From Flavobacteriaceae bacterium MAR_2009_75 (lineage in GTDB: Bacteria; Bacteroidota; Bacteroidia; Flavobacteriales; Flavobacteriaceae), in NCBI GenBank assembly GCA_002813285.1, contig PHTZ01000001.1, forward strand, positions 3,161,501 to 3,225,500: a stretch of DNA of 64,000 bases. Reading direction: 5' to 3'. Numbering within the stretch: position 1 is the stretch's first letter; every line of letters starts with the position of its first letter. The position numbers and the translations under genes are program-made. The notes beneath the pieces are model-generated. The model saw only the letters and a program-made list of their open reading frames with translations. It was not told the DNA's origin and did not search any database. Shown here in pieces: positions 8,997 through 16,879 of the stretch.

Positions 8997-10478
8997 ATGA
9001 AAAACAATATAATAGTAATGAGCGGCCTAATCTTCGGTCTGTTTTTCACGGCATGTGAAGAAGCATTGGTTGAAGAGCCCGAAAGTCTTTTGGTCAAAGA
9101 GAATTTTTATAAAAATGAAACGGATGCATTCTCGGCTTTAGCCGCTGTCTATGGTACATTTCGTTCCGGGGGTGAGCGGTATTTTCCGGTGACCTATTTT
9201 ATGGCGACCCTTGAGAATAGAGCTGAATATTCTAATGGGCGTGGTAGTCAGGCAGGGTTCAGTGAGTATAGCGGACCTCTTGATAATACGAGTCAAGAGC
9301 GAGTTTTTGCAGCCTACAACGATATTTACCTAGGCATTAACCGAGCCAATTCAGTGATATCTAATGTGGCTCAAATTGAAGATATGAAAGATGATCTTCG
9401 TGACCAATATGTGGCCGAAGCCCGTTTTTTAAGAGCCTTCTTTTACATGAACTTGGTAAAATATTGGGGAGGCGTACCTTTAAGAACCGAGGAGTTTGTT
9501 AGCCTAGATCAAATTCCTGCTCCCAGAGCTACGACTCAAGAAACGTGGGAATTTATCATTAGCGAGCTGAATGCCGTCATCCCTGATATGGCAGATAGTT
9601 TTGCCGATGCCGATGCAGGTCGTGCAACTTCTTGGACGGCTAAGGCTGCACTTGCCGATGCATATTTAGATACCGAAAATTGGCAATTGGCAGCAGATAC
9701 CGCCGATGATATAATTGTAAACGGACCGTATGCATTGGTAGAGGTAGCGGTGGCAGACGATTTTTTGAATATCTACGGCCCTGAAGTGGTAACCCATTCA
9801 GAGGATATTTTTTCTGCTCACTATTCAGAGACCAATGGTATGGATGTGCCTAGGTTTATACATAGAGCAAATACCGGTTTTTCCATAGGTGGTTTTCACG
9901 CATGGTTGCCGGTAGAGAATTCCATATTAGGATCTTGGGACACTAATGATTTGAGAAGACAGTTCAGTTTGTATACGGAGTACCTTGACGAAGATGGAGT
10001 GCTGCAACCGTTACCGGAAGATTCTCCTTTGTTATTTCATAAATATAGAGACCCTGGCGCCGCTAGTGGGCCACAGAGTCGAAATAACATACCTTTTTAT
10101 AGACTTCCTGAAATGTACCTCATTTACGCCGAAGCTACAGCTGAGGCCAATGGTGCACCGACTCCCCTTGCCACTGAAAGGTTGAATATCGTTCGCAGAA
10201 GAGGGTATGGGTTACCGTTAAATGCCGCTTCGGCAGAAGACTACCCCAATGGTATGTCAGCTACTGATTTTAAAAATACGGTGTTGAACGAAAGGGTGTA
10301 TGAATTTAATTTGGAGATGAAACGTTGGAACGACCTTTTAAGAACTGGTAGAGCACAAGAATTTGTAGAAGCCACCGGAAAAACCTGGAGCGATGTTTCA
10401 CTATTGTTACCATTACCGGTTGACGAAATAAACAATAATCCAGATATGGGTCCTGGTGACCAGAACCCTGGGTATTAA
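8997..10478 (+). CDS. SusD/RagB-family surface glycan-binding lipoprotein
   Basis: 493 residues. Lipoprotein signal peptide with FFTAC (Cys20) followed by acidic residues typical of lipoproteins exported to the surface. The SusD fold is recognised by the N-terminal helical region (YLGINRANSVISNV, YVAEARFLRAFFYMNLVKYWGGVPL) and the C-terminal signature (FYRLPEMYLIYAEA, FNLEMKRWNDLLRTG). It forms the hinged lid over the SusC barrel and binds the substrate outside the cell. The gene follows susC by 23 bases, so they are co-transcribed. A stem-loop separates it from the sulfatase, so downstream genes may be expressed at a lower level. Confidence 0.97.
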   Translation: MKNNIIVMSGLIFGLFFTACEEALVEEPESLLVKENFYKNETDAFSALAAVYGTFRSGGERYFPVTYFMATLENRAEYSNGRGSQAGFSEYSGPLDNTSQERVFAAYNDIYLGINRANSVISNVAQIEDMKDDLRDQYVAEARFLRAFFYMNLVKYWGGVPLRTEEFVSLDQIPAPRATTQETWEFIISELNAVIPDMADSFADADAGRATSWTAKAALADAYLDTENWQLAADTADDIIVNGPYALVEVAVADDFLNIYGPEVVTHSEDIFSAHYSETNGMDVPRFIHRANTGFSIGGFHAWLPVENSILGSWDTNDLRRQFSLYTEYLDEDGVLQPLPEDSPLLFHKYRDPGAASGPQSRNNIPFYRLPEMYLIYAEATAEANGAPTPLATERLNIVRRRGYGLPLNAASAEDYPNGMSATDFKNTVLNERVYEFNLEMKRWNDLLRTGRAQEFVEATGKTWSDVSLLLPLPVDEINNNPDMGPGDQNPGY

Positions 10479-10512
10479 TTGTGAAAATTGTTAGTTGATG
10501 TTAGTTTTTTGT

Positions 10513-10538
10513 ACCAGGTCGTTTGTTGGCGGCCTGGT
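10513..10538 (+). promoter_or_regulatory. Stem-loop between susD and the sulfatase gene
   Basis: ACCAGGTCG (10513-10521) pairs with CGGCCTGGT (10530-10538), nine pairs with one G-T wobble and an 8-base loop. No clear T run follows, so readthrough is expected. It may protect the 3' end of susC/susD mRNA or act as a partial terminator. Confidence 0.5.
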
Positions 10539-10582
10539 TCATTTTACAAATCGATATTAGTTCAATTATCTGAAAACTTAGA

Positions 10583-12112
10583 ATGATAAAATTCCAACTA
10601 CCAAAATCTAAAATCTTACCATTAGCTTTTTCCTTTCTCTTGTTTATAGCCTGCAAGAAGCAAGAAGAGGTGCTGCCTACAAAACCAAACGTGCTGATAA
10701 TTCTGGCCGATGATTTGGGGTATGGCGATATTGGGGCATATAATCCCGATTCTAAAATACCTACTCCCAATTTAGACCAATTGGCCAAAGAAGGAATGAT
10801 GCTAGAGAACGCCTATTGTCCCGTATCGGTTTGTTCGCCATCTAGATTTGCATTGATGACAGGGGTTTACCCTTGGCGAAGCTGGAACAAACATGGGGTA
10901 ATGCGTAATTACGAACCCTCTATGATCGATGCTGATATGGTGACCTTGGCAGAAATGTTCCAACAATCCGGTTACCGAACAGGCGGATTTGGAAAATGGC
11001 ATTTAGGAACTACTTTTCCAACTCTAGACGGTGAAAAACCAATGGGCTATGGAAAATTCTATGCTGCCAATAACGGGGCCAATCTCGATTTTTCTAAACC
11101 GGTTACCGATGGCCCTACAGACCATGGTTTTGACCAATGGTATGGCTTTAGTTGTGCCAGTGAATGTTGGGTTTTCGAAAATGATAGGGTCGCCGCTTAT
11201 TTAGAACATGATTATTACACAGTGGAAGAAGCCCCTGGTTCTGATAAGTTAAAGCCTATTCCTATGGATGGTTTTCTAAGTGAAATCACCAATAGGTCGC
11301 TCGATTTTATCTCAGAGAACGCCAAGAAAGAAAAGGAGCCGTTTTTTCTTTACTATGCCCCTTACGTGCCACATGTTCCACTAGCTGTAAGCGCACCATT
11401 TTTAGGAAAAACAGAGGCCGGTACATACGGTGATTATGTACATGAATTGGATCATTACATCGGTAAACTTTTAAATGAGCTGGAGGAAAAAGGTCTGAAA
11501 GAGAACACCATCGTTCTATTTGCCAGTGACAACGGCTCGGTATTTCGGGAAACTGATAACAAAATGAAGGCTTCGGATGACAATAACAGGATTCCCGGCC
11601 ATTATAAAGATACCATTGGTGATAGCTATCCACATACCACAAATGCTAACGATAAACATTTTCCTAATGGTATATTAAGAGGATGGAAAAGAACAGGCTG
11701 GGAAGGTGGCGTAAGAACCCCTTTTATCGTCAGATGGCCTGGGCATTTTCCAGAAGGCGTTAAGAGCGAGGCAATTTTTGCATTGAATGATATTTTGCCT
11801 AGTCTCGGTTCAATGTTGCAATTCGATTTTCCTGAAGGGATGAAAATGGATGGTGAGAACCATCTCGCAGCATTGGAAGGAGAAAAAGGAGGTAGAGAAT
11901 CCGTAGTTATTCAATCGGGTAATAATGTATTCGGTTATCGAAAAGGTGATTGGAAACTTATTGTATTGCGAGACACATCTGATGAGGCGATCAACGGTTA
12001 TTTCTATGAACTTTATAATTTAAGGGAAGATCCTCAAGAATTGTCGAATGTAGCGGAAAAACATCCGGAAAGAGTAGCGGAATTACATGACGAATTAGAA
12101 CAGTACCTTTAA
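10583..12112 (+). CDS. Sulfatase lipoprotein (type I, formylglycine-dependent)
   Basis: 509 residues. Lipoprotein signal with FIAC (Cys24). The sulfatase signature CSPSR is at residues 84-88; Cys84 would be oxidised to formylglycine by a maturase encoded elsewhere. Metal and substrate motifs are also present: LADDLGYGD near residue 43, GKWHLG, and FASDNGS. It should hydrolyse a sulfate ester on a carbohydrate in the periplasm or at the surface. It starts a compact gene run reaching to 19156, so the locus targets a sulfated substrate, consistent with algal glycans. The sulfatase subfamily and thus the sugar position cannot be read by eye. Confidence 0.95.
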   Translation: MIKFQLPKSKILPLAFSFLLFIACKKQEEVLPTKPNVLIILADDLGYGDIGAYNPDSKIPTPNLDQLAKEGMMLENAYCPVSVCSPSRFALMTGVYPWRSWNKHGVMRNYEPSMIDADMVTLAEMFQQSGYRTGGFGKWHLGTTFPTLDGEKPMGYGKFYAANNGANLDFSKPVTDGPTDHGFDQWYGFSCASECWVFENDRVAAYLEHDYYTVEEAPGSDKLKPIPMDGFLSEITNRSLDFISENAKKEKEPFFLYYAPYVPHVPLAVSAPFLGKTEAGTYGDYVHELDHYIGKLLNELEEKGLKENTIVLFASDNGSVFRETDNKMKASDDNNRIPGHYKDTIGDSYPHTTNANDKHFPNGILRGWKRTGWEGGVRTPFIVRWPGHFPEGVKSEAIFALNDILPSLGSMLQFDFPEGMKMDGENHLAALEGEKGGRESVVIQSGNNVFGYRKGDWKLIVLRDTSDEAINGYFYELYNLREDPQELSNVAEKHPERVAELHDELEQYL

Positions 12113-12151
12113 CTAACTAGTACCCTCTTTTTGGGTGAAAAAGAATATACC

Positions 12152-13843
12152 ATGAAAATATTTAAACACACTAAAATACTTGCCTGTCTCATGCTGACAG
12201 GGTTTCTTTTGATAGCCTGTAAAGAGGAGAAAGCCGTTGTTGATGAGAATCTGCATACGGCAGATGTTATCGTTTACGGGGGTACTTCCGCTGCGGTGAC
12301 TACGGCTGTTCAAGCCAAGAAAATGGGAAAATCGGTTATTCTGGTTTCACCCGACAAACATTTGGGAGGGCTTTCTTCTTCAGGATTGGGTTATACCGAT
12401 ACGGGAAATAAAGAAGTAATTGGCGGACTTGCCCGTGAGTTTTATCAAAAAATATATCAGTATTACCAAAAAGATGCCACGTGGAGGTGGCAGAAAAAGG
12501 AAGAATACGGCAACGAAGGTCAAGGTACGCCTGCCATTGATGGTGCGAATAGAACCATGTGGATTTTTGAACCGCATGTGGCGGAACAGGTATTTGAAGA
12601 TTTTATTTCAGAAAACGAGATTACCGTATTTCGGGAAGAATTATTGGATAGGTCTAACGGGGTAGCCTTGACAGATGGTAAGATTACATCTATTGAAACG
12701 CTGTCGGGCAAAAAGTTTGAGGCAAAGGTATTTATTGACGCCACTTACGAGGGTGATCTTATGGCTGCCGCTGATGTGACTTACACGGTTGGTCGAGAAG
12801 CGGGCGATACCTATGACGAAGAGTGGAACGGAGTTCAAGTCGGGGTTTTGCACCATCAGCACCATTTTGGTGAGATGAATATCAGTCCATATAATATTCC
12901 GGGCGATAGTACGAGTGGGGTAGTGCCTGGGGTTTCTACCGAAGATCCTGGAAAAAGATGGGAAGCTGATAAAAGAGTTCAGGCATACAATTTTCGTATG
13001 TGCTTGACCAAAGAGGAAGAGAACCGAGTGCCCTTTGAAAAGCCTGAGGGCTATAATCCAGAAAATTACGAGCTATTGGCACGTGTGTACGAAGCGGGTT
13101 GGGATCAGACTTTCAACAAGTTCGACCCTATACCAAACCTAAAAACCGATACCAACAATCACGGACCTTTTAGTACGGATTATATCGGAATGAACTATGA
13201 CTATCCGGAGGCAAGTTATGAAAGACGTGCTGAAATAATCAAAGAACACGAGAACTACCAAAAAGGATTGATGTATTTTGTAGCTACGGATTCACGAATT
13301 CCGGAAAAGGTGCAAAATGAATTCAAGCAGTGGGGCTTGGCCAAAGATGAATTTAAGGATAATGGAAACTGGCCGCACCAAATCTATGTTCGAGAGGCAA
13401 GAAGAATGATCGGGGAGTATGTAATGACAGAAAACGATATCTTAGGAAAGCGCGAAGTGCCCAATTCTATCGGAATGGGTTCTTATACTATGGACTCCCA
13501 TAACACTCAACGTTACATTACGCCTGAGGGTTATGTTCAAAACGAGGGTGATATTGGGGTGCACGCCGAAGAACCGTATAAAATTGCTTTGGGTACCATC
13601 TTGCCCAAAAAGCAAGAAGTAACTAATTTAATTGTTCCGGTAGCTGTATCAAGCTCTCATATTGCATTTGGCTCTATTCGTATGGAACCGGTATTCATGA
13701 TTTTGGGTCAGAGTGCTGCTGCATTGGCCGGGCTCTCCATTGATCAGAAAAAGGCGGTGCAAGAGGTAGCGTATTCTGATTTACAGACCGAATTATTGAA
13801 AGAGGGGCAACGGTTGGCGGCTCCCGAGAAAAAGAAAAAATAG
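12152..13843 (+). CDS. FAD-dependent oxidoreductase lipoprotein (FAD_oxidored family)
   Basis: I take ATG at 12152 as the start because it gives a clean lipoprotein signal peptide (LLIAC, Cys23); an upstream TTG at 12131 only adds seven polar residues. The mature protein begins with a dinucleotide-binding fold (DVIVYGGTSAAVTTAVQA), then HLGGLSSSGLGYTDTG, which is typical of the large family often labelled FAD-dependent oxidoreductase or, wrongly, xanthan lyase in glycan loci. The C-terminus has a second FAD contact region (ALGTILPKKQEVTNLIVPVA). 563 residues. Substrate unknown; an exported flavoenzyme acting on a sugar is the usual inference. It ends 12 bases before the transporter gene. Confidence 0.85.
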   Translation: MKIFKHTKILACLMLTGFLLIACKEEKAVVDENLHTADVIVYGGTSAAVTTAVQAKKMGKSVILVSPDKHLGGLSSSGLGYTDTGNKEVIGGLAREFYQKIYQYYQKDATWRWQKKEEYGNEGQGTPAIDGANRTMWIFEPHVAEQVFEDFISENEITVFREELLDRSNGVALTDGKITSIETLSGKKFEAKVFIDATYEGDLMAAADVTYTVGREAGDTYDEEWNGVQVGVLHHQHHFGEMNISPYNIPGDSTSGVVPGVSTEDPGKRWEADKRVQAYNFRMCLTKEEENRVPFEKPEGYNPENYELLARVYEAGWDQTFNKFDPIPNLKTDTNNHGPFSTDYIGMNYDYPEASYERRAEIIKEHENYQKGLMYFVATDSRIPEKVQNEFKQWGLAKDEFKDNGNWPHQIYVREARRMIGEYVMTENDILGKREVPNSIGMGSYTMDSHNTQRYITPEGYVQNEGDIGVHAEEPYKIALGTILPKKQEVTNLIVPVAVSSSHIAFGSIRMEPVFMILGQSAAALAGLSIDQKKAVQEVAYSDLQTELLKEGQRLAAPEKKKK

Positions 13844-13855
13844 TACAAGAAGTAT

Positions 13856-15289
13856 ATGATTTCATTTTTACTTTCCATAGTTGTTTTGGTGATAGGGTAT
13901 TTAACCTATGGTGTCTTTTTGGAAAAAGTATTGGGTATCGATAAAAATCAGAAAACCCCTGCTTATAAATTAAGGGACGATGTAGACTATACCCCGTTGC
14001 CGACTTGGAAGGTTTTTATGATTCAATTCTTGAACATTGCAGGTTTGGGACCCATATTTGGGGCCATTGCCGGAGCGATGTTCGGGCCCTCCGCTTTTTT
14101 GTGGATCGTATTAGGCAGCATCTTTGCCGGGGCGACCCACGATTATTTTTCAGGTATGCTTTCGGTAAGACATAACGGACTTAGCATAAGCGAGGTGGTG
14201 GGTATCTATTTAGGGCCTAGAGTGAAACAATTAATGCGAGTTTTCACCATTGTGCTGCTCATCTTCGTGGGTACGGTATTTCTCGTTGGTCCCGCTAAAA
14301 TAATCGAAGGCTTGACCGAGCAAAGCTTGGGGGTATCCTTTTGGGTATTGCTAATTTTGGTGTACTATTTTTTATCGACCTTGTTGCCAATAGATAAACT
14401 GATAGGCAAATTGTATCCCATATTTGGGTTGGCGATGTTAATTATGGCCTTGGGCTTATTTGTAGTGCTGTTGACAGGCGATTATGTTATTCCCGAACTT
14501 ACTCTGGGTAATTTACGCAATATGACCTCCAATCCAAGTGAAACCCCCATATTTCCTGTGCTCTTTGTAACTATAGCCTGTGGTGCCATTTCCGGTTTTC
14601 ATGCGACTCAATCCCCTTTAATGGCACGTTGTATGAGAAATGAAAGCAACGGCAGGGTTATTTTTACGGGAACCATGATTACCGAAGGTGTTGTAGCCCT
14701 GATTTGGGCAGCAGCGGCTATGGTTTGTTTTGGTGATGTGGGTGCGCTCAATTCTACCATGATGGCAAATAACGATAATGCTGCCTGGGCCGCCAACGAG
14801 ATTACCCTAAGTATGTTGGGCCCTGTGGGTGGCGTGCTTGCGGTTTTAGGCATTATCGCGGCGCCTATTACTTCCGGTGATACTGCTATTCGGTCATGTC
14901 GATTGATCTTGGCCGATATATTAAAGTTAGACCAAAAGAAGTACCTGAAGCGTTTTTATATAAGTCTTCCTCTTTTTGTCATTGCCTTTGCCCTGACGCA
15001 AGTCAATTTCGGTATTATTTGGAGGTATTTCGCTTGGAGCAATCAAACCCTGGCGGCAGTGGTACTTTGGACGATTACGGCCTATCTGATTTTTCAGAAA
15101 AAATTATACATCGTATCCCTTGTGCCGGCAATTTTTATGACGATGGTCTGCACGACCTATATTTTAATAGCTCCAGAGGGTTTTTCATTAAACAGTACGT
15201 ATGCCTATTGGGGCGGGGCTTTAATAACTCTTTCGGTGATGGGGCTTTTCGGTTGGTATGTCTCTAAGGGTAAGGTGCAAATAGCATGA
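13856..15289 (+). CDS. CstA-family carbon starvation protein, inner-membrane transporter
   Basis: 477 residues with about a dozen hydrophobic helices. The family is recognised from FLNIAGLGPIFGAIAGAMFG, GSIFAGATHDYFSGMLSVRH, GAISGFHATQSPLMARC and PITSGDTAIRSCRL. CstA-family proteins take up pyruvate or peptides in Escherichia coli; this is the shorter form (E. coli CstA is about 700 residues) common in Bacteroidota. It sits inside the sulfatase/esterase run, 12 bases after the FAD lipoprotein and 7 bases before the SGNH hydrolase, so it may import a product released in the periplasm. That role is inferred from position only. Confidence 0.9.
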   Translation: MISFLLSIVVLVIGYLTYGVFLEKVLGIDKNQKTPAYKLRDDVDYTPLPTWKVFMIQFLNIAGLGPIFGAIAGAMFGPSAFLWIVLGSIFAGATHDYFSGMLSVRHNGLSISEVVGIYLGPRVKQLMRVFTIVLLIFVGTVFLVGPAKIIEGLTEQSLGVSFWVLLILVYYFLSTLLPIDKLIGKLYPIFGLAMLIMALGLFVVLLTGDYVIPELTLGNLRNMTSNPSETPIFPVLFVTIACGAISGFHATQSPLMARCMRNESNGRVIFTGTMITEGVVALIWAAAAMVCFGDVGALNSTMMANNDNAAWAANEITLSMLGPVGGVLAVLGIIAAPITSGDTAIRSCRLILADILKLDQKKYLKRFYISLPLFVIAFALTQVNFGIIWRYFAWSNQTLAAVVLWTITAYLIFQKKLYIVSLVPAIFMTMVCTTYILIAPEGFSLNSTYAYWGGALITLSVMGLFGWYVSKGKVQIA

Positions 15290-15296
15290 CCGAAGT

Positions 15297-16025
15297 ATGA
15301 AGTTGCCTTTGTTCTTATTAGTTACGTTCTCACTCCTTTTTTCTAGCACTATGAACGCACAAAATTTAAAATTTGTGAATGCTGGTATTTCCGGCAATAA
15401 TACACAAGACTTATTGGATCGCTTGCCTGAAGTGATTGATTCAGACCCAGATTGGGTATTGCTGATGGTTGGCACCAATGATATGTTGAATTCTAACAAA
15501 TTCGTTTCCTACAATGATTATGAAGAGAATTTAAAGACTATTGTGAACAAATTACAAGAGCAAGGGGCTTCTGTTATTTTGATCAGTCCGCCGACGGTAG
15601 ACCCGATTTATCTTTTTGAAAGACATGGGGAAGCTAACTTCAAAGATAAACCCTTGAAAAAGCTATATGCTGTCAGGCTTTATATGGAAGAGCTGAGTAT
15701 GAAGGAGGGAGTTTATATGGTCGACGTTTTTAAAGAATTTCAAAACAAGGATATACCTGTTCATAATGAGGATGTTTTTCTTATGAACCAAAAGAATTCT
15801 GGCAAACGAGATGGGGTGCACCCCACGGCAGAAGGGTATCAACTGATTGCGGAAACAATTGCTGTCTCGCTTGACAAGGAACAAATAGAATTGGATGGAA
15901 AGGTAATTTGCTTCGGCGACTCCATCACTTTTGGTATGGAGGTCTTGGGCGAAGGAACGGTGGAAGGTGAGACCTATCCGGCTTTTTTAAAGAGAATAGT
16001 AATGAAGAAAAATAATAACGATTAA
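15297..16025 (+). CDS. SGNH/GDSL hydrolase with circularly permuted domain order
   Basis: 242 residues. Signal peptide to about residue 22 (MNAQ). The conserved SGNH blocks are present but rotated: block II NAGISG (28-33), block III GTND (59-62), block V DGVH (172-175) and, at the C-terminal end, block I FGDSIT with the nucleophile Ser209 followed by the helix YPAFLKRI that normally precedes block II. Nothing resembling block I exists before residue 28, and only seven bases separate the start from the preceding stop, so block I is not missing upstream. It is probably a periplasmic carbohydrate esterase (deacetylase). The stop overlaps the next start by one base (TAATG). Confidence 0.85.
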   Translation: MKLPLFLLVTFSLLFSSTMNAQNLKFVNAGISGNNTQDLLDRLPEVIDSDPDWVLLMVGTNDMLNSNKFVSYNDYEENLKTIVNKLQEQGASVILISPPTVDPIYLFERHGEANFKDKPLKKLYAVRLYMEELSMKEGVYMVDVFKEFQNKDIPVHNEDVFLMNQKNSGKRDGVHPTAEGYQLIAETIAVSLDKEQIELDGKVICFGDSITFGMEVLGEGTVEGETYPAFLKRIVMKKNNND

Positions 16026-16867
16026 TGAAGTTGAGAAATAAAAATTGCTGGCTTGTTTTGTTGGCAATCGGTTGTTTGTTGCCTTTTACGGCTTGTAAAG
16101 AAGCTAAGAAAAATAATAAAAAAGAAGAGATTGCAGATAGTACCACTCTTCATCAAAAAGCAAAACTGATTGTTTTGGCAGGCCAAAGCAACATGGTAGG
16201 GGGCGGTAATAGAACCAATACCGATTTGCCATCTGCCTATCCGAATATAACCTACATCAATCAGGGTTTTAGTTCTGGATTAAAGCGGCCGGGAGCACAT
16301 TCTTTTGGTCCGGAACAGGGTATTATGCAACAGTTAACGCGAAAATATCCGGAGCAAGATTTTGTACTGTATAAATATGCCGTTGGAGGTTCTTCTTTGT
16401 ACGATTGGTTGCCCGAACAAGATTCTGCAAAGGTAGCTGAAATGGGGCACCCTAAATTTGGGAGTTTATATGACAGTTTATTGAAATATCTCCCTAAACA
16501 ACTAAATAGCCAAAAACTTGATCCAGCTGCATTTCTTTGGATCCAAGGCGAGACCGATGCGCGTTTTCCTCGGGCAGGTGAAGAGTATTTTGAAGGTTTT
16601 AAAAGCTTGATACAAAGTTTTAGGAAAGATGGGGGTAACCCGAATGTTCCGGTCATCATCGGGCAGGTAAATCCACCAGCAGAAAGATACCCTGCCGCTT
16701 TAGCGGTAATGGCGGCACAATCAAAGATTACCACGGCTTTGCCGAATGTTCAAATGGTGAGTCTTGAGGGTATTTCAAAACGGGATGATAACCTGCATTA
16801 CAATACCCCGGGGCAAATTGAAGTAGGTAACCGATTAGGAGAAAAGTTGAATTCCATTTTGGAGTAA
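16025..16867 (+). CDS. Sialate O-acetylesterase-like (SASA/CE6-type) esterase lipoprotein
   Basis: 280 residues. Lipoprotein signal peptide with FTAC (Cys24) and a Lys-rich linker. Catalytic motifs are GQSN (residues 53-56, nucleophile Ser55), the oxyanion-side WIQGETDA in the middle, and a C-terminal Asp-x-x-His (DNLHYN) before PGQIEVGNRLGEKL. The family includes sialic-acid 9-O-acetylesterases and acetylxylan esterases. Placed directly after the SGNH hydrolase, it gives the locus two different esterases, suggesting an acetylated (or otherwise esterified) as well as sulfated substrate. The acyl group and sugar are not known. Confidence 0.9.
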   Translation: MKLRNKNCWLVLLAIGCLLPFTACKEAKKNNKKEEIADSTTLHQKAKLIVLAGQSNMVGGGNRTNTDLPSAYPNITYINQGFSSGLKRPGAHSFGPEQGIMQQLTRKYPEQDFVLYKYAVGGSSLYDWLPEQDSAKVAEMGHPKFGSLYDSLLKYLPKQLNSQKLDPAAFLWIQGETDARFPRAGEEYFEGFKSLIQSFRKDGGNPNVPVIIGQVNPPAERYPAALAVMAAQSKITTALPNVQMVSLEGISKRDDNLHYNTPGQIEVGNRLGEKLNSILE

Positions 16868-16879
16868 ATCAGAAAGTAT

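Noticed and set aside
15903-16025. C-terminal GDSIT of the SGNH gene as the start of a second, truncated hydrolase
   Set aside because: The rest of the domain before it lacks its own block I, the tail ends after the first helix, and the next gene starts with its own signal peptide and its own GQSN motif. One rotated domain explains everything.
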